Notes under the pieces: generated by a model
Databases searched by the model: none
What the model saw: the letters and a program-made list of their open reading frames with translations, nothing else
What the model was told of the DNA's origin: nothing
Shown: positions 34,920 to 47,400 of the stretch, piece after piece
Numbering within the stretch: position 1 is the stretch's first letter
How the letters are laid out: every line of letters starts with the position of its first letter
Assembly: GCA_013396655.1 (NCBI GenBank)
Contig: WBMV01005103.1
Location: forward strand, 323-64,322
Direction: 5' to 3'
DNA: 64,000 nt
Origin: Campylorhamphus procurvoides
Lineage: Eukaryota; Chordata; Aves; Passeriformes; Dendrocolaptidae
Translations under genes and position numbers: made by a program

Positions 34920-35368
34920 CTCCCGGGCCCACCGCCTACAGCTCCGGCGTGCCCCGGGCCCATCGCCTACAGCTCCCGGCGTGCCCCGGGCCCACCGCCT
35001 ACAGCTCCCGGCGTGCCCCGGGCCCACCGCCTACAGCTCCCGGCGTGCCCCGGGCCCACCGCCTACAGCTCCCGGCGTGCCCCGGGCCCACCGCCTACAG
35101 CTCCCGGCGTGCCCCGGGCCCACCGCCTACAGCTCCCGGCGTGCCCCGGGCCCACCGCCTACAGCTCCCGGCGTGCCCCGGGCCCACCGCCTACAGCTCC
35201 CGGCGTGCCCCGGGCCCACCGCCTACAGCTCCCGGCGTGCCCCGGGCCCACCGCCTACAGCTCCCGGCGTGCCCCGGGCCCACCGCCTACAGCTCCCGGC
35301 GTGCCCCGGGCCCACCGCCTACAGCTCCCGGCGTGCCCCGGGCCCACCGCCTACAGCTCCCGGCGTGC
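34920..35368. repeat. 32-bp GC-rich minisatellite, about 14 copies, ends at an N
   Basis: The unit contains CCCACCGCCTACAGCTCCC and GGCGTGCCCCGGG. Successive copies start at 34928, 34959 and then every 32 bp to 35343. The first copies carry small variants, the rest are identical. The array is cut by a single N at 35369, so the true copy number is unknown. All frames are open because 32 is not a multiple of 3; the translated frames are not genes. Confidence 0.96.
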
Positions 35369-35369
35369 N

Positions 35370-35600
35370 TGGGAACGGGAACGGGATCGGGGGTGCCCCG
35401 GCCACCGCCGCCCCCGGGGCTTTGGGAAAAAACCCTTCGGCAGGGCGCACGGGGAGCTCCNNNNNNNNNNNNNNNNNNNNNNNNGCGCCGCCGTCCCAAG
35501 ATGGCGCGGGGTTGGGCGGCAGCCGTGAGGGGACAGCGTGGGGCGAGGGCTGGGGGACGGCAAGGCCAGGGCGGCTCTGCTGAGCCGGGCCTGCACTAAC
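35370..35600 (+). promoter_or_regulatory. ZNF131: CpG island with YY1-like site, probable ZNF131 promoter
   Basis: Dense CpG sequence interrupted by 24 Ns (35461-35484). GTCCCAAGATGGCGCGGGG at about 35494-35512 contains AAGATGGCG, the YY1 core that in many housekeeping promoters marks the 5' end of the transcript. A donor-like CCGTGAGGGG follows at about 35523. It is the only CpG island ahead of the ZNF131 start codon (2.8 kb away). The exact start site and first exon are inferred. Confidence 0.6.
35461..35484. other. Assembly gap (24 N)
   Basis: Run of 24 unknown bases in the CpG island. Open frames crossing it are meaningless. Confidence 0.99.
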
Positions 35601-38315
35601 AGATCTGCACAGCTTGTGCACATGCCGTGAAAGGCGTCCAGGAAAAACTGAAGTCCGTAGTTGCATCAGTTTTACAGGAAAATGGGGCGAACAACTGAAG
35701 TAGTCCAGTCCCATCCCTCATCGGTGGGCCCACTCCTTAGTGGGAACTTGGGTCACTTCTGTCCACCTTACTCGGCTGTTGTGCTTTCTCAGCTGTACCT
35801 TCCCCTCCTTCCTCCAGAACAGCCACGCTCCTCTTGATCATGTGCTGTTCTGTCGGGCTCTTTTCTGCAGTATGGCCGAGCCTTAAAAATGAGAGTTCTT
35901 AATGAGTGCTGCAACTCCATTGAGATGCATGGTAAATTCATGCTACTTACTCGTTCTGTATAAATTTATGACAATGAACTAGCTAACACGAGTTGTATGT
36001 CTCCTTATTTTTAAGAATTCTGAGAAACTTTCTAAAATATCTTTGATTTGGTGGGGTGCGGTTTCTCTCGTTTTGAGGGTTTGGAGTGGGGTTTTTTTGT
36101 GGGTTTTTGGGTTTTTTTGTTTTGGTTTGGGGTGTTTTGGGGTTTTTTTTGAGATATTCCTATAAATCAGTTTGGAACTAAATCCCATTTGGGTACGTGG
36201 AAATTGTGAGTTGGAGGTCAAAAATTTCAAAATCTTTTAAGAAATTGTGCTTTTGACTGCAAGCCATCTACCCTTTTATGATGTGTGAAAAATGAGCTAG
36301 AAGAATTAAACAGTGAAGTGGCTGACAACTTCCCACACAATATTTTATGTGAAATACCAGATGGTGGAAGAAAGCAGGAGCTGCTGGTTTTCTGTCTCAG
36401 ACCCATCATTAAAAATGAGATTAAGTGACTGCAGCATCCACTCACTTCCACCTCACCTTCCCCTGCAGGCTGATCTCTGCCCCCTTGGGGATGCTGACAG
36501 TTGTTTCTGTTACATGTGGAATATGTAAAATTTCTTAAGAAAGAAATTTCTTTGATGTTTCGTCTCTGTATACTTTCAAGCCTGGTCAACAAGAAGGGAA
36601 ATTTAATCTGTCGAACAGATTGCAGCCAACAAGCTCTAAGTGATGCCCAGGCCTTAGAAAAACAAATGACCTGTTGGTAGAATTGTCTTGTTGAGGTTTA
36701 GGGCTGGACATGGTTAAGTGATCTCAGACACTCAGGAGGTGCTTAACAAAGCTTGGGAAGAATGATGCCCACTTACAGTGGACACAGAGAATTCAGAATT
36801 TGTGGGCCACAAAGACATTTGGCAGAACCCCTGAGATAAGGAAGAAACTAATAAAGGCAACTCAGCAATTTTGCTGAAGTCTGCTCCAGCTGGGTGACAG
36901 GTAATTCTGGCAAGGGGAGATCGTGACCACCAACCCAAGAAACCCACAGACTCAAGAGGAAGACTGAGCATGTGGACTAATTTCCCTAAGAGAGAGGATC
37001 ATTAACCAATAGAAGATTGAATACTAATTAATAAGAGAACTGTGTAAGTTGTAGCTAATGAACATGAATTTCTTTGTTTGCTATAAGGCATAGTAATACA
37101 GTAAAACAGTAATATAAAACAATAAAAAGTATTGATAGTTGCTGAGCTTGATTTGTGGAATACCACCAGACACCCAGTGTTTAATCATTGGCTTGTTGCA
37201 CTCCAGGTAATGGATCTGATTTTTGTCAACATTTCCCTAGTTGGCAACTCAGCAGTAGCAGGTAGAGCTGGATTTCCCTAAGTGGTCGCTTCTGCTCTAC
37301 CTATTTTGTTGTCCTGACAAAATGACTTCTCCATGAGCATTTTTTTCTGAGATGCAATTAAGAGTGTGTTTTTTGATGAAAACAGGAACTCCATAATTCT
37401 TTTTTTCTGCGGCATTCTAAGTGTAAACCATGTTAATGTGGGAGTTAAGAGATGAGTGTTGCTGCACAGATCTGAAGTCATTTTGCCTGGGGGTGATTTG
37501 TGAAGTGCTTTCATTGAAGCACTTGGATGCTCTCCTGAGGTTCTTTTGCATAAGCAGCAGACTTAACATCTGCATCTCATCCACAGACACGGAGTTCTGC
37601 TAAACCTCCTTATGTCTGAGGTCCTTTGCAACTACCACAGCCACCTAAGTTTATAAGTAAGGGAGGAAGAGCCATCACAATAGAAGCATATGTGTCTCTT
37701 TCAAAAGGCTGACAAAGCATATTTCACCTTACAGGGGGAGAAGTGTAAGTGGAAGGGATGAATAAGCTTGGGTGTGACAGCAAATGAAATCCTTGGCAAC
37801 TCTCATGTACTCAGAAGTTGAAAATTGCTGCTCAAATACATGGATGCTTAAAGGAAGTAAACATACTGAATTCACGAGGTGCAAAATGTGACTTAAATAT
37901 GAAATGTTCTTCTACCAAGTGAATTGGTGCAATTGTGAGAAGTAACGTTATAAAAATTCTGACGTTATCTTGCAGTGGTGTTGACTAATTAGCCATGAAG
38001 TTGTTGCATCTCACAGTATTTGCTTTGAGGGTGGTGGGTCTCTGCTGAACATGCAGGATAAAGAAATACATTTACCCACTTTGGCTGTTTTTTCATGTGT
38101 CTAAATAAGACAATATTCCACATCACTACCTATGTTATTTCCTACCTGTCAGCTCACATCAGGTAAAAAACCTGTTACCAACACAATTTGGTGTTTCCAT
38201 TGGTTTTATAGTCCATGCAAAGTGCTAGTTAGTTCATGTTTCTATAAAGACCTGACTGTGCACAGTGTTTACCAAGTGCCATGGTATTCTTACTCTCATA
38301 CCATGTTTTTGGCAG
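35601..38315 (+). other. Probable ZNF131 first intron
   Basis: It lies between the CpG island and the acceptor TTTTTGGCAG at 38315. It contains a GT-rich low-complexity tract (36048-36155) and no recognised exon or transposon. Confidence 0.5.
36048..36155 (+). repeat. G/T-rich low-complexity tract
   Basis: About 100 bp made almost only of G and T on the plus strand, with many GGTTTTTT and TTTGGGG-like runs, in the probable first intron of ZNF131. Confidence 0.85.
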
Positions 38316-38330
38316 ACCAGATCTTTTGCC

Positions 38331-38454
38331 ATGGAAGCCGAGGAAACGATGGAATGTATCCAGGAATTCCCTGAACACTATAAAGTTATTTTGGATAGAC
38401 TAAATGAGCAACGTGAGCAGGACCAGTTTACAGATATCACCCTGATTGTTGATG
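38331..38454 (+). CDS. ZNF131: ZNF131 coding exon 1 (start of BTB domain)
   Basis: The exon opens at 38316 after TTTTTGGCAG, with 15 nt of UTR and ATG in context TTTTGCCATGG. It encodes [40 protein letters not shown] and D plus one base, with donor G|GTACGT. The N-terminus is that of ZNF131. Confidence 0.95.
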
Positions 38455-41400
38455 GTACGTACAGGCCTGGGAACCAGCTAGTATACAGGGAATTCTGAAG
38501 GCTGTGCTAGGATGCTGTTGGGTTTGTTGTGGGTCAGTGTCAGACTGGACTGCAAACGAATTCCTGGTTCTGCATTGTGTGTGAGTTACTTGCACAGTTT
38601 CATTAAAATCTCAGGGTGAACAGAGGCTCCAGCAGAGATTAATAATTTTCCTTCTGCTTTTCCAAACAAAAGGCTAAATATTTTCAGATAGAAGCCCTCT
38701 TTGAAACTGCTATGCTGTATTTAACATGATGTCTAAGGATTTCCAAAACATTGTTAAAATATTTTTCTCTGACTTGAGCTGAACTTTTGCATGCAGAGAA
38801 CCTTTACAAATATTGTGTTTATATAGAACAAGCCACACCTTGAAATAACATTTAATTCTTGCTTCTCTGGTAGCTATTATTTTAATATGTACTTAAAAAT
38901 AGGATAGAAGCACTCACTTTTCCTTATATATGTGTTCTAAGCACACAAGTATTGTTTTAAAAGGATGACAGAGCTATAAGTGCTTATTATGTCCTTAGAA
39001 AAAGGTGATGTCTGATAGATGATTTACAATTGCTTCATATGCCAAACATGTCTTAGAATGAATGGACATTTCAGGGAAGGTAGGTACTGTCCACTACAAC
39101 AGGCTTAGCTAAAGGAGTACCACCTGATCTTTAAAAGAGTAGCAGGAACTCAGAAAGAAAAGGATATCCCACAGAGCCCAGATTAGAAAGAGGTAAGCAA
39201 ATGAAGGGAAAAAAATATTCTTCAGAAACTGCCACAGTTTCACTGACTGTGCTTGCCCTGAGTGTTCCTGCTCTGGCATTACCGAATCCATGTGTTGAAC
39301 TTGGCACAGTTTGCTGTGCAGCCATGTAGCTCTAATCCATGTTGCTCCTTTTATCTCTGTCCCAGGGAGCCTTATGAATGTTCATGCCTCCAGCAGGGAG
39401 AAGGCAACATATTGGTGGGAATACAGTCTGGAAAACAGAGCAGAACCACTTCTGTTCTGCAGTAGTGTTTATGCTGGCAGTAGTGATGACATATATCAGT
39501 CTGTAGAAGCAACTAAAACCTTATAGCTGAGACCAAGACATACAGGAGACTACCTGGAAAGAGAAACACTGGAGTGAGTGAGTCCTCCAGCTGGTTGAGT
39601 TGCAGAGCTTTAGCAAGGTCAGTGATGTCAGCAGTGTTCTGCAAGAGATGGGAGAGGATAGCTGCCATAGTATCCCATTCTATAAGGAGACATGGTGACT
39701 ATACACTTCTGGAATAGTGGAAGAGATGTTTAGACTGGGTTGTCTTTTTTTCTGCATCTGCACTTATTCTGCACTATGAATTAAATATTTTTGTCTCTTT
39801 GCAGGTCACCATTTCAAAGCTCATAAGGCTGTTCTTGCTGCCTGTAGCCAGTTCTTCCACAAATTCTTCCAAGATTTCACTCAGGAACCTTTGGTGGAGA
39901 TTGAAGGTAATCTGATTTGTGCAAATGAAAACATTGAAAGTTGTGTGCTCAAGCAGGAGATTAATGTAGTATCCTTGGTACAGACCTACATACTAGAATC
40001 TTAGAATGTTAATGGCCAGGAGGCACCTTAAAGATTATCTAGGCCCAATCACATTTTCCAGTGGACTAGGTTGCTCAAGGCCTTATCCAATCTGGCCTGA
40101 AACAATTAAATATGCTTGGTCATACCAATTAGCTTTCTAGATCTTAGCTCTTGAGTTGTTCTGAGACAGCTACTATCACTGGAAAGAAATTTTTCTTCCC
40201 CTGAAGAAAAATCTAAAAGAAAAGAGTCTTGAATTAAATATTTTGGAAGGGAAAGTGTGAGATTATGTGTGTGCTTTTTTAATTTATTTTTTTCCTTTCT
40301 TTCCCCTAACACATGGCTAGTAGAGATTAGGCAGACCCTGCATGTTTTTAGGACTAGCAGTGTGACATAAAATCTTTGCCCTGAGAATAGCCAGTCTGGT
40401 ATGATGATTGTCTTGGCTTAACAAGACCAAATGTCTGCTGAGGAGGGGCAAGAGCCTTCTTGGCGTTGAAGGAAGGAAAACTCCTCCCTCCAAGTTACTA
40501 TTTCAAAACTAAGAGGCTCCAGGCACAAAATGTAGAAAAGGGAAATAACAGTTCCTTAGTAATATATGTATTCAACAAAACCAGGACAGAACAAACACCA
40601 CCACTGTAACCCAAACTTTGAAACAGGTTAGTTCTATTTGCCCTTCATGCCCTTCACTGCAGGTCTTGTGACAGACAGCAGGGGGTGCCCCACGGGGCAA
40701 GGGCTGCACTGGTTCACAACCAGCACAGGGTGCTGTCGGCTCCAGCCAGGCAAGGGAGCGGCTGAGGGAGCTCACCTGGGAATGGTGGCCATGGATATGG
40801 GATGGAGACATCCCCATGGGCAGCACAAAACCCTCTCATGAGAGCAGTGACAGTTCCAGAGCTCATCTGGGGACGGTGGCCATGGATATGGGCTGGAGAC
40901 ATCCCCATGGGTAGCACAAGGACCATCTCACCATCTTTCTGAAGGCACTGCGGGGGTTAGAAGCATCTCTGCAGACAGTACCAGCCCCCGATGAGTCCGA
41001 GGCAAAATCCAGGTAGTGGTGGCTCTCCTCAGAGGAAAACAGCGCAGGATGTGCAGAGTCGTTGGACCTGTCCCAGTGCTGCTGCTGGCCCAGCAAAGCA
41101 GCGGCTGGGCGCCCTCTCAGATGGAACCAAAGGTGTGAGGCACTGGCACAAATGAGCTCAGGGAAACCTCTGACCACTTCTCAAGCCAGGAAAAAGTGAA
41201 GTCCAAGGCAAAAAACAAATTCAGATGTCCCCCTACCCAGTCCTCTCCCCAGCCATCACTTTGGAATTTGTAGGGGTAAATAGCTCTTTCCTGGAAGATA
41301 CTGCTATGGAGGAGGCAGTTATTTTTCGCTAAGGAAGATTTCCTGGCTGGAGTGAGGCATCTTTCCCAGACACAGTGTTGGAGTGCTTCTTTGTATGCAT

Positions 41401-44400
41401 TCCACTGAAGGTTAATCCTTGGGCACAAGAGAGATAATGCTCACAGATGTGCTGCAAAGGGGAACTGACAAGGGGGAGGTGATGATACAGCTGAGGAATG
41501 AACGAAAGCCTTGCCTTTTTGCCTTTGCTGCTGAGGCCCAGTGCTGCATGTACAGTGCCATTAGGATCTGTAACTTTTCAGTGTCCTCACCTCTGAAATA
41601 AATCTTTTGACTCCTTTCCACTCCTTTCTGTTCTTTGTGAGAATACCTGCATATTTTTTGCTTTAAAAAATTGCATTAAAAAGGCTGACAGTGATGGCCA
41701 ATGGCAGATGCCTTTGTTGGTATGTAAGAGCAGGATAGACATTGAGCAATACTTGTGTGATAGGTAAGGAGCAAATTCCTGAAGCAATATTTGAATCTCC
41801 AGTACCTTGCTCCTCAGAGGTCTCTTGAGAGCAAGATAATATTTTTGTGTTCAAATCTGTTTATTATTCAAACAGCTTTTTGTCCATCTTGTCCTTTTAT
41901 CTTTGTCACAGCAAAAGTCCATAGTTGTTCCAGATTTACATGTTTCTGTAGTAGACTTCTTATTCCAACATGTGTGATGTTGGAACTAGCTGACCATACA
42001 ACCCAAACCATTCAGTGGTTCTGTGGAGCCTTTTAAGGGCGTCATCTTTATGAAACTGGCAGGTACAGTACTGTGATCAAAATGGTGTGGAGGCAAGCTA
42101 AAAGAAACTGTTGTTTATCTTGTCTGTATACAGGTGTAAGTAACATGGCATTTCGTCACCTAATTGAGTTCACCTATACAGCAAAACTAATGGTCCAAGG
42201 TGAGGAAGAAGCAAATGATGTTTGGAAAGCAGCTGAGTATCTACAGATGTTAGAAGCGATCAAAGCACTTGAAATCAGGTAAGCACAAAAGCCTCTTTTT
42301 CTTCCCAGCACTGAAATATAGTTTCAAGAATCCTTTTGCAGGAGCTGGCTGCCAGGATTTTGGAATGCTCTTCCTTTTGCTGGAACCTCCTTAACTTCTG
42401 TAGAACAATATACTTTTCTACTATCGCATACAGGTCAGAACTATACAGGCTAAAAAGAAGCATGTCACATTCTTTGGGCTGGAATAGCAAGTGACATGGC
42501 TTGTAAATGTTGCTGAAGTTGTAGGGCTGTGTCTTTGGTGGTCACTGATACCAGGTCTGTGTGCTGTCTGAAGGCCTGTGCCTGACTGACAGCTTGCTAC
42601 ACAATGTGCCTCAGGTAATCAGAACATACTGAGACGTTTGTGCTGGTGTTTTGATTTTGTGTAGCTTTCTGCTACTTCTGAGAGAATAAACAGTGATCTT
42701 ATAACTTCTTGCTGCAAAATTAACCTCTCAAACTTCTTGAGTGACTCTAACTGCCTTAGTCAGTTTTATCTGGGTTCAATAGGTAATCAGATGTTGCTGT
42801 GGCACCTTTTATCATGTACAAGGAACTGTACTCCATTGCCAAACTCCAACGTGAGAAAAACGGATACCAGTCCCATCATGCTGTTTTTCATCCCCTTTCA
42901 CTTCCAAAGTGTTGTCACATTCTCATTCCTTCTGCATGCTACACTAGCAACTTTTGGTACTTGATCCTGGAGCTCCTTGCAGTAATGTGAAATGTAACTG
43001 TCATCTTGTAGACATCAGAAATCCAGGCTAGATGAAGTTGAGTTTAGCTGCTCTGTTTCCCTGTGTGTGAATAGAGTAAGGTGCAATTTGATAAGTTGTG
43101 TCCTGCATTACATCATTAGCCACACATCTCTGACATACAACTTGGAGATACTGGGCCAGGCGTTGTCTCCTGTTACTAGAAACACGTGGAAGTGATAGAG
43201 CGTATGTTACATGAAAGGATTCATCATGCTGCAAAGGGCAGTAGAAGCATGGCTTAGCCCAGTCAGTCTGTTTGAGGGGAAGATAGGCACTCGTTTTCTA
43301 AACTGATAACCAATAGTGCAACCTGCAGCACAGAAGTGCTGTGGATGACTTGGAAGCATTGACCTGCTCAGCTCTGTCTCTGAGTGTGTTACACAGCGAG
43401 AACAGCAGCAACTGAGGATTGTGTTTAAGCCCAGAAAATTAAACTAGAATACTCTTTCCACATCCTGTTGGCTTTTACCTCAGCTGTTAGCTGCATGCCT
43501 TCCTGAAGTATGAGATGTTACAATAACCATTGTGTGGAGTCACAGCTCTAGTGTGTTCTAACAAGCTCTGAGCACTGCAGGAAGTTGCACATACTCAGAG
43601 CTCAAGAGGTGAAGAGCATAGGAGGGACTTGAACCTTATTTCTGAGTAGGCAGGCTAGAGAACTCTTTCTTTTGGGGAGGTTTTCTTTCCAAGTGCAGAA
43701 TTTCACTGGTCTTTCTTCTTTATAAGTGCCTTGTCTTTTGAGCAGAGCTACCTAAAACATTTTATCAGCTTTAACCATGCTCTTTCACTTAACTAGGGAG
43801 TGTAGATCAAGGACAGATTAGCTTCTGACATGCCCACGGATTAGGTGGTCACTCATCACTCAACTTTGAGAAACAGCTACAGAGTGTTGGATGCAGAAGC
43901 TCATTACTAGGCAGGAATTGTTATGTCAGTGCTTATGGATCTTAACCATGTTTATGCAAATGCTTTTCAGGAACAAAGAAAATTCATCACCCTTAGAGTC
44001 AAATGAAGCACAAGGTAAAAATAAACCAAAAAAGAGGAAGATTGCTGAAACCTCTAATGTTATCACAGAAACACTGCCATCTGCAGAATCAGAGCCTGTT
44101 GAAATTGAGGTTGAGATTGCTGAAGGGACGATGAAAGTGGAAGATGACAGCATTGAAACACTTGAAGAAGTAGCTTCTGCAGAGCAATCCATAAAGTATA
44201 TACAGACAACAGGTACATCAGATGAATCTGCTTTGGCTCTTTTGGCAGATATCACCAGCAAGTATCGTCAGGGAGAGAGAAAATGCCAGATCCAAGAAGA
44301 AGGTGATAGTGCAACTGATCCCTCGTGCAAACAGGTAGAAGGTATTGAAATTGTGGAACTTCAGCTGTCACACATGAACAATTTATTCCACTGTGAGAAA

Positions 44401-47400
44401 TGTAACCGTTCATTTAAATTGTTTTACCATTTTAAGGAACACATGAAAACACACTCTACTGAGAATTACAAGTGTGACATATGCAATAAAAGATACCTAC
44501 GAGAGAGTGCTTTGAAACAGCACCTCACCTGTTACCACCTTGATGAAGGTGGTGCCAGCAAGAAGCAAAGACCTGGCAAGAAAATACACGTGTGCCAGTA
44601 CTGTGATAAGCAGTTTGACCATTTTGGACATTTTAAAGAGCACCTCCGGAAGCACACAGGTAAGAGCACTGCTACAGTCCCATGCTTGTGGCCCTTGCTC
44701 TCGCAGTTTCGGGTTTTGCATGTATTGGGGAAATAGAGAATATGCTGAAGAAAGCATATGAGTCCTGAGTGCTAGAAATACTTGGCTTCTAGTTAAAATA
44801 AGATGTTGATGTGTCTTTTTGTTTGTTTTTGTTTTCCATTGATGTAAACTGTTGAAGGATTGAGTTGATTATAAATATGCACCTAGAACCAGAAAGCACT
44901 AATGAAGCTTCTCTATCAAGTCTACTAAATCTTATAGTACTTCCTTAAGGCACGTTCCTTCTTCAGGAGTACAAAACTGAGGAGCTACTTTTATTTTCAA
45001 AATTTTCTAGTAAATATTTGTTGAAATATAATCTTAATCATGAGATTCTTGGTAGAATACAGAATAGAAAGTTTCTTATCTAACAGAACTTCTTAGCAAA
45101 TGCCTGTTAGTGCATTAGACACAAAATATCATCAAAGGATTCTCTCTTGTACCATCTTGTTTGGAAAATTTTATCCTTGTTCTTGACATCTCGTCTATGA
45201 TTGAAATTTTCTTTGTTAATTAAGCAAAACTACTAAAAGCAGCAAAACATTTCTAATGACTCTAGTATGCTTTTTTTACTGTGAAATCTGCTTCTTTGAA
45301 ATCTAGATAGCCTCTTTGGAGTACAAAGGGACTTGTGCTTCTTTTTTCTTCCTTATAATATGGGAGATTACTTCCTCTCACTGAAAAGTCTGTTGTCTGA
45401 ACAGATACTGAGCATGATACAGATAACTCTGAGTGTAATATATATGTAGTCTTGGTCTTCCAGATGTTTTTGTTTAATTTGTCAGTCATGAGTCATCAGT
45501 AAAAATTTAATGGGGGTAGCAGCTTTATTTCTTTTGCACATTCTTACTGTTAAAGTATTTTCATTAGAATGTCTTAATGGGATTAGAATGTGCCTGTGTA
45601 TCGGAGTGTATGTGACTACCCAGTATTGAAATATGGTGGTGTCCAGTCTATTCCAACTAGCCTCTTAGAACTTCCATTTATAAATTGTCTTTGGCAAATC
45701 CTCATTCTTCTATGAAGCAGGGAGTGTTTCTCCATTATAAGCAATCCATATACAAGCACTTAACAAAAATCTGTGCAGAAAAAAGCAGATAACCACAGTA
45801 ACCAAAAGAACATAGTATGTTGGCTGCTGTTGCAAAAAAGTACTTTTGGTTCAAAGCAAGTTAGCATATCACAGGAGGTAGAGAGTACTTTATAAATATA
45901 TATTGATCTAGTAAGTGTAACATTTGGAGTCTGATTACTTCCAGTTTGACGTTTTCAAAAGCCTTAAGATCAAAATCAAAACAGATACCACCATTTAACT
46001 CTAAAGATCAGTGAAAAAATTCCCATTCAGTCATAGGCATTCTGAATTCTGTATAACACTGGTTGAATGCTAAAATGAAATTGAAAGGCTTGGGAGAACA
46101 TATGCTAAGTAAGTATTTGGTCCTGTTGTTGATCAATCACCACACCAACAATTAGATGAAAGTAGTAATTGCAGTAGAAATAGAATCATAGAATGGTTTG
46201 GGTTGGAAGGGACCTTGTGTATCTTCTGGTTACATTCCCTGGGGCCATGAGATGGAACCTTCCACTAGATGAGGTTGCTCAGAGCCCCATCTAACTTGTC
46301 CTTGAACACTTCTCTGAGCAACCTGTTTCAGTGCCTCACCACCCTCTGAGTAAAGAATTTCATCCCAACACCTGATCTAAACATTCTGTCTTTAGGCTTA
46401 AGGCCATTCTCCCTTTGTGGTATCACTCCTTCAGCCCTCCTGCAGGCCCCCTTTAGATACTGGAAGGTGTTGTAAGGTCCCCCTGAAGCCTTTTCTTCTC
46501 CATGCTGAATAACCCCAATGCTCTCAGCCTGTGTTCATAGCACAGTTTCCAGGAGGATCTGCTCCGTGATTTTGCTGGGCACAGAGAGGAAACTGACTGG
46601 TCTGTCAAGTTTCTGCTTTTCCAGTCAATGGGAACTTCACTGGACTGCTACACCTTTCCAAATTCTATGGGCAGTGGCTCAGCCACTCCCTCCACAAGCT
46701 CCCTCAGGGCCTGAAGATGCATCTCATCAGGTCCCATGGATTTGTGCACCTTGAGGTTCCTGAATATGGTCTCAAACCTGATCGGTCCTACAGCAGGTAG
46801 TCCGTNCAGAGCCCCATCTAACTTGTCCTTGAACACTTCTCTGAGCAACCTGTTTCAGTGCCTCACCACCCTCTGAGTAAAGAATTTCATCCCAACACCT
46901 GATCTAAACATTCTGTCTTTAGGCTTAAGGCCATTCTCCCTTTGTGGTATCACTCCTTCAGCCCTCCTGCAGGCCCCCTTTAGATACTGGAAGGTGTTGT
47001 AAGGTCCCCCTGAAGCCTTTTCTTCTCCATGCTGAATAACCCCAATGCTCTCAGCCTGTGTTCATAGCACAGTTTCCAGGAGGATCTGCTCCGTGATTTT
47101 GCTGGGCACAGAGAGGAAACTGACTGGTCTGTCAAGTTTCTGCTTTTCCAGTCAATGGGAACTTCACTGGACTGCTACACCTTTCCAAATTCTATGGGCA
47201 GTGGCTCAGCCACTCCCTCCACAAGCTCCCTCAGGGCCTGAAGATGCATCTCATCAGGTCCCATGGATTTGTGCACCTTGAGGTTCCTGAATATGGTCTC
47301 AAACCTGATCGGTCCTACAGCAGGTAGTCCGTTCTCCCAGTCCCTGCCTTTGCCTTCTCTGACTTGAGCAGTGTGACTGGAGCACTTGCTAGTGAAGACT

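Larger units (their letters stand above)
39907..42133 (+). other. ZNF131 intron 2 with CR1 and LTR insertions
   Basis: 2.2 kb, more than half of it transposon: CR1 at 39992-40110 and an LTR-like element at 40409-41690. Open frames within 40572-41621 derive from the LTR and are not genes. Confidence 0.7.

Noticed and set aside
34695..35714. Open frames of 200-277 codons on both strands, rich in Pro/Ala/Arg
   Set aside because: They read a CR1 fragment, the 32-bp minisatellite and then Ns; frames are open because of composition and unknown bases.
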